DNA of 29,137 bases. Source: JASUTC01 sp035447925. GTDB lineage: Bacteria > Thermotogota > Thermotogae > MWEM01. Where the stretch lies: positions 1 to 29,137 of the forward strand of contig DAOTHY010000022.1 of the NCBI GenBank assembly GCA_035447925.1. The letters are read 5' to 3'. Positions 8,594 through 15,864 of the stretch are shown here, piece by piece. Every line of letters begins with the position of its first letter. The first letter of the stretch is position 1. Both the position numbers and the translations under genes were made by a program. The notes below the pieces were generated by a model. That model saw only the letters and a list, made by a program, of their open reading frames with translations. It made no database searches and was not told the DNA's origin.

Positions 8594-9304
8594 ATGAAAG
8601 GTTGGATATTAAAAAGCAGTTTAATTATCATTTTGATTGTTTTGGCTGTCTTTCTTTATATCATCGGGAAAGAACATGTTATTTTCGTCGAAAACAACAC
8701 CTTTATCAGTGGTGAAAAGGTGTATGAACCCTATGAAATTGTTCGGGTAACCCTTGACGGAGGAGAACCCGTTGAGATTAAAAAGCCTAAAGGTCGAAGT
8801 CTTGGAAGGTCGAAAGTATCCACAACAGGTCTTAACCACAGTATTCTGGTTGAAATCCTGGATGATGATGATCAGGTTATTGAAAAGAAAGAAGCGAAGT
8901 TTTCAGTCAAGAATTCAGAAGCTGAGTTGTTGTTAAACATACCTGCTTTTATGAATGATGCTGAGGGCTGGGTAGCAAACAACCAAAAAACCATTTATGT
9001 GGAGAACAAACCCTTTACAGCAGATGGTAAGACCTATGAACCATATGAATTTGTGAGGGTTATTTTGGATAGGAGTAAATCACTGGAGATCAAAAAACCG
9101 GGAGATGGCCATACGGGTATGGACAGTGGTGTTGTGACGGATTTAAGGCACACGCTGTACATCGAAATCATGGATGAGAATGAAACAGTTCTTGAATCAA
9201 AAGAAGTCTCCTACACGGTTGAACATGCCCAGGTAAAACTCCTGATCAATATTCCGGCAGTGATGTACGATCTGGACGGATGGATCACTGATTACGAAGA
9301 TTAA
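8594..9304 (+). CDS. Membrane-anchored protein with two tandem copies of one domain; likely transporter accessory
   Basis: A 236-residue protein: a single N-terminal membrane segment (about residues 8-24) and an extracytoplasmic part made of two copies of the same unit of about 100 residues (about 28-129 and 131-236). Shared landmarks are VENNTF/VENKPF, VYEPYEIVRV/TYEPYEFVRV, VEIKKP/LEIKKP and LLLNIPAFM/LLINIPAVM. No lipobox and no catalytic motif are seen; the alternating hydrophobic pattern suggests beta-sandwich domains. I do not recognise a function. From memory it resembles small proteins annotated as DUF6672 next to similar ABC transporters, but I cannot confirm that here. It is the last gene of the DUF3798 operon, 13 bp after a permease and just before the terminator, so a role in docking the binding protein or in substrate capture is plausible but inferred. 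Confidence 0.8.
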   Translation: MKGWILKSSLIIILIVLAVFLYIIGKEHVIFVENNTFISGEKVYEPYEIVRVTLDGGEPVEIKKPKGRSLGRSKVSTTGLNHSILVEILDDDDQVIEKKEAKFSVKNSEAELLLNIPAFMNDAEGWVANNQKTIYVENKPFTADGKTYEPYEFVRVILDRSKSLEIKKPGDGHTGMDSGVVTDLRHTLYIEIMDENETVLESKEVSYTVEHAQVKLLINIPAVMYDLDGWITDYED

Positions 9305-9325
9305 ATAAAGTCAGTTGAATAATCT

Positions 9326-9356
9326 AAAAGCCACGGGGTAAAAACCGTGGCTTTTT
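9326..9356 (+). terminator. Rho-independent terminator of the DUF3798 operon
   Basis: Stem AAAAGCCACGG (9326-9336) and CCGTGGCTTTT (9345-9355) with an 8-base loop, ending in a T-run and a further T-rich tract. It closes the operon 21 bp after the last stop codon. Confidence 0.9.
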
Positions 9357-9469
9357 CTCTTTTTCATCCGGCATCTTATTGGTTTCAATCGGGCAGGATG
9401 AAAGAAAAAGACCTGCTTTGATGTATACTATAGCTATGAAAAAGAATCTTAACGAGGAGGTTTTTTCAG

Positions 9470-10339
9470 ATGATTGGATTAATCACTGATTCAGCGAGTG
9501 ATGTTCCATTGGAAATGATTAAACAAGAAGGCATTGAGGTCGTTCCTTTAAAGGTGATCCTTGGAAACGAAGAATTTAAAGATGCCATTGAAATAAATGA
9601 GCAAAGATGTCTGGAGTTCATGCAAACCGATTTTGCAAAGACAACCGGAACTCCCTATAGCGATGTTAAGGAAGGGTTTGAACACCTTTTAAAGAAAGGT
9701 TTGAAGCAGATCATCGCCATCAACGTCTCCAACAACATCAGCAATACCCACAGTGTTTTTCAAGTGGTGGCAGCCGAGCTGATGGCGGCGGATCAGACAT
9801 TGTCAATAGAAGTCATCGACACGCTCAGCATTTCCATCGGATCCGGCTTATTGATGAGTAAAGCAGTCCAACTCCGGCAACAGGATATTCCTTTTGATGA
9901 TATCATCACGGAACTCAGAAAGTACGTACCGCAGGATCTTTACGTTTATTATGTCATTCCCACCTTAAAATATCTTAAAGCCGGTGGCAGAATCGGAAAG
10001 GTCAGCGGTACAATCGGAGAGGTGTTGAACCTTAAACCGATTATTGAAGTGGGTAACGATGGGGTTTATCATACGGCAGCCAAAGCCAGGGGAATGAAAA
10101 AATCCGTCAGCAAGATGAAAGAGATTTTCGAAAGAGTAACTCAAGGCAGACAAATAGAGCAGGCAGCGATTTACACCAGCGGAACGTCCGATCAGACGGT
10201 TCAATTCGCCAAGGAGCTGGAATCCCTACTAATGTCTAAAGGAGTTAAACACATCCTGGAGGGAAAGATTGTTCCGTCTATGCTGGTTCATGTGGGACCG
10301 GGTTTGGTTGGCCTGGCGTTTCGTTTAAAATATCAATAA
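9470..10339 (+). CDS. DegV family protein (fatty-acid-binding, FakB-like)
   Basis: A 289-residue two-domain cytoplasmic protein. It starts with the family hallmark ITDSASDVP, has TTGTPYSDV at about residue 60 (place of the usual TSQPS loop), VSNNISNTHS near 88, and the LKYLKAGGRIG and NLKPII stretches of the DegV C-terminal lobe. Members bind a long-chain fatty acid and, where a FakA kinase exists, present it for phosphorylation; no FakA lies in this window. Start ATG 9470 follows GAGGAGG (9454-9460). It stands alone between two terminators, so it is probably its own transcript; TATACT at 9424-9429 is a possible but weakly supported -10. Normal length for the family. Confidence 0.92.
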   Translation: MIGLITDSASDVPLEMIKQEGIEVVPLKVILGNEEFKDAIEINEQRCLEFMQTDFAKTTGTPYSDVKEGFEHLLKKGLKQIIAINVSNNISNTHSVFQVVAAELMAADQTLSIEVIDTLSISIGSGLLMSKAVQLRQQDIPFDDIITELRKYVPQDLYVYYVIPTLKYLKAGGRIGKVSGTIGEVLNLKPIIEVGNDGVYHTAAKARGMKKSVSKMKEIFERVTQGRQIEQAAIYTSGTSDQTVQFAKELESLLMSKGVKHILEGKIVPSMLVHVGPGLVGLAFRLKYQ

Positions 10340-10451
10340 TGCACCATTACTGCATCGGGTCCTGTTCCTAATGAAAAAACTCAAACCAATGGATTATCTT
10401 CCTTTCTGAAAGCCAAGAATGAGATGTTTAAGAGTTGTTGTAAATGCAGTG

Positions 10452-10491
10452 AATAAGAAAAAGCCCCCTGAAAAGGGGGCTTTTTCTTATT
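10452..10491. terminator. Bidirectional terminator between degV-like gene and opp operon
   Basis: A perfect 17-bp inverted repeat, AATAAGAAAAAGCCCCC (10452-10468) and its complement (10475-10491), with a 6-base loop. It has A-runs on one side and T-runs on the other, so it can stop transcripts from both the plus-strand DegV gene and the minus-strand opp operon. The stop codon of the last opp gene (10487-10489) lies inside the stem. Confidence 0.92.
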
Positions 10492-11488
10492 CGTAGAGAA
10501 AACAGGCGACTTCATGGCCCGGTTCAATCTCTTTTAACTGCGGGATCTCCTGATGGCATCTGTCAAAGGCTTTGGGACACCTTGAAACAAAACGGCATGC
10601 TTGCGGCGGATCAACCGGTGAGGGAACATCCCCTTGTAAAAGTTGTTTGTCGCTTTTTCGTTTGTGGGGATTGGGAATGGGGATGGAATCCAGCAATCCT
10701 TTAGAATAAGGATGCAACGGATGATTGAACAGGGCATCTGTTTCAGTCAATTCGATGATTTTACCCAAATACATCACGGCGATCCGGTCCGATATATGCT
10801 TGACCACACTTAAATCATGGGCGATAAACAGATAGGTCAGGTTAAAGTCTGTCTTCAAGTCTTCCAGGATGTTGATGACCTGAGCCTGAACGGAGACATC
10901 CAAAGCTGAAACCGGTTCATCGCAAATAATGAAATCGGGGTTAACCACCAGAGAGCGTGCAATGCCGATACGCTGACGCTGGCCGCCCGAGAATTCATGG
11001 GGATAGCGACGCATGTATTCCGAACGTAATCCTACTTTTTCCAGGACAGTGGCAATCATATCACGCTTTTCAGCTCTATTTTCACCAATAGAGTGGACTT
11101 TCAGTCCTTCCATGATGATGTTTTCAATGTTCATCCTCGGATTGAGAGAACCATAAGGATCCTGATAGATCATTTGTATCTTTTTTCGGTATTGTTTCAG
11201 TTCTTGTCCTTTGAGTGAAAAGATATCCACCGGCAAAGCGGAAGGATCGGGAGAATAGAAGAATTTTCCTTCGGTTGGGTTGTAAATCCTTACCAATGTT
11301 CTTCCAAAGGTGGTTTTCCCGCAACCGGATTCTCCTACTAATCCCAACGTCTCTCCTCTTTTAATGGATAGATTGCATTGATCCACTGCCTTCAAATGAG
11401 AAGTCCTTTTATGGATTAAACCGGTGGTTTTGGAAAACCATTTACTTAAATTGACAATTTCACACATATGTGATGCGTTTTTCATCAT
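10487..11488 (-). CDS. oppF: Oligopeptide/dipeptide ABC transporter ATPase, OppF/DppF type
   Basis: A 333-residue ATPase with Walker A GESGCGKTT, signature SGGQRQR, Walker B IICDEPVSALD and switch His in IAHDL. The C-terminal peptide-transporter extension carries the PHPYSKGLL-like region (HPLHPYSKGLLDSIP) and four cysteines (CRFVSRCPKAFDRC plus one more near the end) in the pattern associated with an iron-sulfur site in some DppD-type subunits. It pairs with the upstream OppD-type protein to drive peptide import. ATG 11488 (or the next ATG) overlaps the stop of the upstream ATPase gene. It is the last gene of the operon, and its stop codon is within the terminator stem. Confidence 0.93.
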   Translation of the reverse strand: MMKNASHMCEIVNLSKWFSKTTGLIHKRTSHLKAVDQCNLSIKRGETLGLVGESGCGKTTFGRTLVRIYNPTEGKFFYSPDPSALPVDIFSLKGQELKQYRKKIQMIYQDPYGSLNPRMNIENIIMEGLKVHSIGENRAEKRDMIATVLEKVGLRSEYMRRYPHEFSGGQRQRIGIARSLVVNPDFIICDEPVSALDVSVQAQVINILEDLKTDFNLTYLFIAHDLSVVKHISDRIAVMYLGKIIELTETDALFNHPLHPYSKGLLDSIPIPNPHKRKSDKQLLQGDVPSPVDPPQACRFVSRCPKAFDRCHQEIPQLKEIEPGHEVACFLYE

Positions 11489-12480
11489 GTTCGATCAGTC
11501 CCTTCTTCCAGCCAGCATCTTGAAAAATGATCGGATTGGCCTTTGATCGGAAGCAGCAATGGATTTTCTTGTATGCAGCGTTCAAAGGCATGGGGACATC
11601 TGGGATGAAAACGGCACCCTTTGGGGAAATTCGCCGGATGAGGCACAAACCCCTTAATGGTACTGAGGCGCTTTTGACTGGATTTATCGATTTCCACATT
11701 GGGAATGGAAGAGAGCAACCCTCGTGTATACGGATGTCTGGGATGGTCAAACAATTCAAATACCTGAGCCGATTCGACGATGTTTCCGGCATACATGACC
11801 AAAACCCGATCGCACATCTCTGCAATGACCCCCAAATCATGGGTGATCATAATGATGGAAGCGTCCATGTCACGCTTCAAGCCGTTGATCAGTTCCAAAA
11901 TCTGAGCCTGAGTCGTCACATCCAAAGCCGTTGTTGGTTCATCCGCAATCAGCAATTTGGGCGAACACGCCAATGCCATGGCAATCATCACCCTCTGACG
12001 CATCCCCCCGGATAATTGATGAGGATACTCTTTGAGTCGTTTCTCGGGCTCAGGAATCCTGACTTTTACCAGCAATTCGATGGACTCCCTTTTCACCTCT
12101 TCTTCACTCATTTCTCGGTGAAGGGTGAAGGCTTCCGCCAACTGCCAGCCAACGGTATAAATGGGATTCAAAGAGGTCATGGGTTCTTGAAAGATCATGG
12201 ATATCCGGTTTCCCCTGATTTTGGCCAAATCTTGTTTAGAACGGTTTAAAAGATTCTCCCCTTCAAAACAGATCTGTGTGTTCTTACCCAGGATGGCATT
12301 GTTTGGCAGTAGACGAATCACTGAATAGGCGGTAATACTTTTTCCGCAACCGGATTCGCCCACGATTCCCAAGGTTTCATTTTGTTTCACATCAAAGGAT
12401 ACCCCTTGAACCGGGTTCACCAAGCCAAACTCGGTTTTAAAGCTGATGGATAGATCTTTTACGGTTAATATATTTTCCAT
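11485..12480 (-). CDS. oppD: Oligopeptide/dipeptide ABC transporter ATPase, OppD/DppD type
   Basis: About 331 residues from ATG 12480 (MENILTVKDLSISF, the usual family N-terminus); a GTG at 12495 would add five residues and overlap the permease gene. Neither start has a strong ribosome-binding site, so translation is probably coupled to the upstream gene. Walker A GESGCGKS, signature LSGGMRQR, Walker B LLIADEPTTALD and ITHDL switch are intact. The C-terminal extension includes HPRHPYTRGLLSSIP and four cysteines (CRFHPRCPHAFERC plus CW). It forms the ATPase heterodimer with the downstream OppF-type subunit. Confidence 0.92.
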   Translation of the reverse strand: MENILTVKDLSISFKTEFGLVNPVQGVSFDVKQNETLGIVGESGCGKSITAYSVIRLLPNNAILGKNTQICFEGENLLNRSKQDLAKIRGNRISMIFQEPMTSLNPIYTVGWQLAEAFTLHREMSEEEVKRESIELLVKVRIPEPEKRLKEYPHQLSGGMRQRVMIAMALACSPKLLIADEPTTALDVTTQAQILELINGLKRDMDASIIMITHDLGVIAEMCDRVLVMYAGNIVESAQVFELFDHPRHPYTRGLLSSIPNVEIDKSSQKRLSTIKGFVPHPANFPKGCRFHPRCPHAFERCIQENPLLLPIKGQSDHFSRCWLEEGTDRT

Positions 12481-12484
12481 ACAA

Positions 12485-13414
12485 TCACGACTCACTTACG
12501 AATTTGGGATCTAACGCATCTCTCAGGCCGTCTCCGAGAAAATTCACATTTAAAACGGTGATGAAGATGAAAAAGCCCGGAAAGAAGGTTAACCACCATG
12601 GATTTTGTCCGGTACTGGTCCCGAGAATATACGACATGGAACCTTGCAGCATATTCCCCCATGAGGGCATGGGGGGCTGAATGCCCAATCCAAGATAACT
12701 CAGTGAGGATTCAGAGAGAATGGCAAAGGACAGATTCAGTGTTGTCGTCACGATGACAATGGGAATCACGTTGGGCAAGATGTGCTTTAAGATGATCATC
12801 AGTTGATTCTGCCCCATGGTTTTGGAAGCCATGACATATTCGCTTTCACGTAATGACAACGTCATTCCCCGGACCAATCGGGTAACACGCATCCATCCGA
12901 AGACCGTTAACACCATGATAATGCTGAAGACACCCGATCCAAAAACGAGACTGAGAATCAATAGAACGGGAAACAGCGGAATGGACAACATAATATCCAC
13001 AAACCTCATCAACAGCTTATCCCAAATACCTCCCAAAAAACCCGACAGCAATCCGATGATCAGGCCGATGAGTGTGGAAACAACCGATGAGATAATACCA
13101 ACCAATAGCGATATCCTGCCACCGTACATGATTCTCACGAAAACATCGTGGCCGATTTCGTCAGTTCCCAGAAAATGATTTTCAGAAAGCGGCGGTGCAA
13201 AAATGGCTGAAAAATCCATGTCATCATAAGCAGTATCGACAAACAACGGACCGACAAAAGTAAAGATGATCAGTGTGATCAGAACAACAGCACCCAGACA
13301 TGCCAGTTTGTGTTTGAGAAACTTTTTGAAGACCAGCTGATTATACGATCCTACCGGAAGCCCTGAAATCTCCTGTTCCAAATCATCATATTTTTTCTTC
13401 AATGAAAAAGCCAT
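12485..13414 (-). CDS. oppC: Peptide ABC transporter permease, OppC/DppC type
   Basis: About 309 residues with a cytoplasmic N-terminus, a first membrane helix (about 40-60), the periplasmic loop containing HFLGTDEIGHDVF typical of OppC, and five further helices. The EYVMASKTMGQNQL stretch is the coupling loop that contacts the ATPases. ATG 13414 is preferred: AGGGGG lies 9 nt upstream, inside the last codons of the OppB gene; a GTG at 13423 would leave no spacing. Four bases separate its stop from the next start. It forms the channel with OppB. Confidence 0.92.
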   Translation of the reverse strand: MAFSLKKKYDDLEQEISGLPVGSYNQLVFKKFLKHKLACLGAVVLITLIIFTFVGPLFVDTAYDDMDFSAIFAPPLSENHFLGTDEIGHDVFVRIMYGGRISLLVGIISSVVSTLIGLIIGLLSGFLGGIWDKLLMRFVDIMLSIPLFPVLLILSLVFGSGVFSIIMVLTVFGWMRVTRLVRGMTLSLRESEYVMASKTMGQNQLMIILKHILPNVIPIVIVTTTLNLSFAILSESSLSYLGLGIQPPMPSWGNMLQGSMSYILGTSTGQNPWWLTFFPGFFIFITVLNVNFLGDGLRDALDPKFVSES

Positions 13415-13419
13415 TTTCT

Positions 13420-14409
13420 TCACCCCCTCTTTCTTTCATCTAATTTGATCCTGGGATCAACCACAACGTACAATACATCAGCCAGTAGATTTGACAACAA
13501 CGTGATGATGGCTAAAAACATCAGGCAGTTGATGGCCAGATTGTAATCGCTTGCCAATACGGCATTGTACATGAGTCTTCCCATACCCGGCCAGGCAAAA
13601 ACCGTTTCTACAATCAGCGCCCCGCCGAAAAAATACGGGATATCCAATGCAATAATGGTGATGATGGGGATCATGGCATTTCTCAAAGCATGCCGCATAA
13701 TCACCCTGGTTTCCTTTGCGCCTTTCGCATACGCCGTTCGTATATAATCCTGGTCCAAAACCTCCAATAGCGCTGCACGAATATACCTGACCCAAAATGC
13801 CACCTGTACAAATCCCAAAACAATAGCCGGCATAATCAAGTGCTGGAGTTTATCCACAAAGACATTCCAGAACCCCGTAACCCCATAGGTTTCAATTCCT
13901 GAAATAGGCAGCCATTGCAGGATCACACCAAATAGGATGATGGCCATCAGTGCAAACCAGAATGCAGGCAATGAAATCCCCACAAAGGCGAAGATGGTGG
14001 TGGAATAGTCAAAGACGGAATATTTCCTGACCGCTGCATATATACCAATAGGCAAGGCCAAAACCAATCCGATAATCCATGCGGTAACGGTCAACAGCAA
14101 TGTGTTGGGCAGCCTTGAAAAGATCAGTTCAGAAACCGGTATCTTATACTGACTTGAAAAACCCAGATCACCAACAAAGATATTTTTCAACCAATCGAAA
14201 TATTTGACAATTAATGGATCATCCAAACGATAGTATTCACGTAATTCTGCCAGTCTTTCAGGATCTTGGGCAAAAGCCCGTGGGTTATCCATCCTCATTT
14301 GCAACAGGGGGTCTCCGGGCATGGCGTTCAAAAGCATGAAGATGATAAATGAGATCACGAAAAAAATCGGTATCAGTTCAAGGGTTCGCTTTAAAAAATA
14401 ACTTTTCAT
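13420..14409 (-). CDS. oppB: Peptide ABC transporter permease, OppB/DppB type
   Basis: A 329-residue membrane protein of the OppB family: N-terminal helix (KRTLELIPIFFVISFIIFML), then MPGDPL, a long periplasmic stretch (about 30-95), five more helices and the coupling motif DYIRTAYAKGAKE. The C-terminus ends in the conserved DVLYVVVDPRI region. ATG 14409 follows AAGGGGAA on the minus strand. It lies 19 bp after the peptidase gene and 5 bp before the OppC start, inside the operon. Confidence 0.93.
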   Translation of the reverse strand: MKSYFLKRTLELIPIFFVISFIIFMLLNAMPGDPLLQMRMDNPRAFAQDPERLAELREYYRLDDPLIVKYFDWLKNIFVGDLGFSSQYKIPVSELIFSRLPNTLLLTVTAWIIGLVLALPIGIYAAVRKYSVFDYSTTIFAFVGISLPAFWFALMAIILFGVILQWLPISGIETYGVTGFWNVFVDKLQHLIMPAIVLGFVQVAFWVRYIRAALLEVLDQDYIRTAYAKGAKETRVIMRHALRNAMIPIITIIALDIPYFFGGALIVETVFAWPGMGRLMYNAVLASDYNLAINCLMFLAIITLLSNLLADVLYVVVDPRIKLDERKRG

Positions 14410-14428
14410 AGTATTTCCCCTTCAGTGA

Positions 14429-15799
14429 TTATTTTTTCCCTTTCCTTTGCACATAATCCGCTGTTGACAGTCCTGCCAGCAGTTGGACGGTAACCAGATC
14501 CTTGATCGGGATGGGTTTGTAATTCAACTGCTTTTCCAGCGATTCAAAATGCTGGTCGAACAGCTTGTCCACCTCATCTCTTTTTTCTATGAGCAGGCTT
14601 GACCCGCCTTGGGCACTTTCATGAAGCAGTCTTCTGAACATCCCCAACATCAACCCCTGATAGAACTGGGAAACGATTTTGTTGTCAAAGACCTCGGAAA
14701 CCTTCGCTGTTCTTTCCATGTCAGGGTTGGTCATAATCTCTTTTTCTTCTGCCTTCAAATACGGCACCGTTGTTTTTAAACTGTGAGAAACCGCTCGATA
14801 AAAAGGAGAATCCTGCTTATTGGGGATTTCTTCTTCAATCGAATCAAGTATCGCCTGTAGTTTTTGGCTGCTTTCTAAAGATTTTTTTACATTATACAAC
14901 CGGGCTTCCCTTCTTGATATATCTGAATCGGACAAATCCTCAATCCTGGAGTCGTAATAATAAGGCATTTCACAAACCAGAGTGAAAGTACCGGCTACTT
15001 TTGCAGCATACTCATCCGAACAGGTTCCGGCTGTGATGATTTGGGCTGGATCCATATCGCTGTTTTTTTCAATATAGTCATACTCCTGTGTAATGGAAGA
15101 CAGATTGTAAACAGCCGGTGCATACGCTTCCAAATAAGGCGCTTCCGGTTCTCCAAGAGAAAGCGGTAGATTGACCAGTTTGGGAAGTGCTTTGAAAACC
15201 GGGTACAACTCGGGGGCATTTTCCGTGATGTAATAATAAACCCCTCCAAATCCTGAATTATGCAACGAGAACATGAACTCGGGCTTCTTTTCTTCAATCA
15301 GTTTCATGAGCACTTGGGTTTCAGGCAAAGGGCGATCGAAATGCAGCGTTTTATAATCGATCGGAAAGGTCCATTCAATCTGCTCATGTCCCGGCGGGCG
15401 GTAAAAGCCCTGAGCGTAGTTTTTAATGGACTTGCTGTCTTTAAACCAACCCTCGTTTAATTTCGTGCCGTCAATATCGATGACTTTGATCAAATGCCAG
15501 GTATAATCAAATTTTTCTCTTAACGCTTCATCTGAGGCCAATCGCTCAGAAAGAAAATCCAGCATCATGGCGCCAATGGGTTCATTTGGATGGGGACATC
15601 CAAAAAGCAAGGCGTTTTTTGAACCCTTTCCAATTTCCAGTACGTTGATATCGTGTCCGTTTCTCGATTCTCCCGCTTTATAACATTTGACCTGTTCAGG
15701 ATACTTTTCAGCTAACGCTTTGGAGCGCTTGTCCATTTCATCTACGGTATAAAAATATTGATAGTCCGGAATATCTTTGATAAGATATTGAAAATCCAT
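14429..15799 (-). CDS. M14 family zinc metallocarboxypeptidase, cytoplasmic
   Basis: About 456 residues. An M14 core is shown by the zinc motif HPNE (His70, Glu73), the third ligand His180 in SLHNSG and the catalytic Glu277 in VCEMPYYYD; the ADxN region precedes a helical C-terminal domain (about 300-450) of unclear role. No signal peptide is present, so unlike digestive carboxypeptidases it should work in the cytoplasm, probably trimming peptides brought in by the transporter whose genes flank it. I chose ATG 15799 because AGGGTG (15806-15811) lies 6 nt upstream; an ATG at 15817 has no ribosome-binding site. The exact side-chain preference is unknown. Confidence 0.85.
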   Translation of the reverse strand: MDFQYLIKDIPDYQYFYTVDEMDKRSKALAEKYPEQVKCYKAGESRNGHDINVLEIGKGSKNALLFGCPHPNEPIGAMMLDFLSERLASDEALREKFDYTWHLIKVIDIDGTKLNEGWFKDSKSIKNYAQGFYRPPGHEQIEWTFPIDYKTLHFDRPLPETQVLMKLIEEKKPEFMFSLHNSGFGGVYYYITENAPELYPVFKALPKLVNLPLSLGEPEAPYLEAYAPAVYNLSSITQEYDYIEKNSDMDPAQIITAGTCSDEYAAKVAGTFTLVCEMPYYYDSRIEDLSDSDISRREARLYNVKKSLESSQKLQAILDSIEEEIPNKQDSPFYRAVSHSLKTTVPYLKAEEKEIMTNPDMERTAKVSEVFDNKIVSQFYQGLMLGMFRRLLHESAQGGSSLLIEKRDEVDKLFDQHFESLEKQLNYKPIPIKDLVTVQLLAGLSTADYVQRKGKK

Positions 15800-15829
15800 C
15801 ATTATCACCCTTTTCATTCAAATTAGAAC

Positions 15830-15851
15830 AGGCGGCCTGAATCGGCCGCCT
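15830..15851 (-). terminator. GC-rich hairpin after the peptide-binding protein gene
   Basis: Stem AGGCGGCC/GGCCGCCT (15830-15837 and 15844-15851) with a 6-base loop, located between the binding-protein stop and the peptidase start. On the minus strand the following bases are only weakly T-rich, so it is more likely a partial terminator or 3'-end stabiliser than a full stop. Confidence 0.5.
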
Positions 15852-15864
15852 AAAAAAGAAAGTA

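Noticed and set aside
9424..9429. TATACT as a promoter -10 for the DegV-family gene
   Set aside because: No -35 at suitable spacing and no properly spaced TGn extension; possible but unsupported.
11527..12015. 162-codon plus-strand open frame inside the OppD gene
   Set aside because: Fully antisense to the conserved ATPase region; its composition mirrors the reverse strand rather than a real protein.
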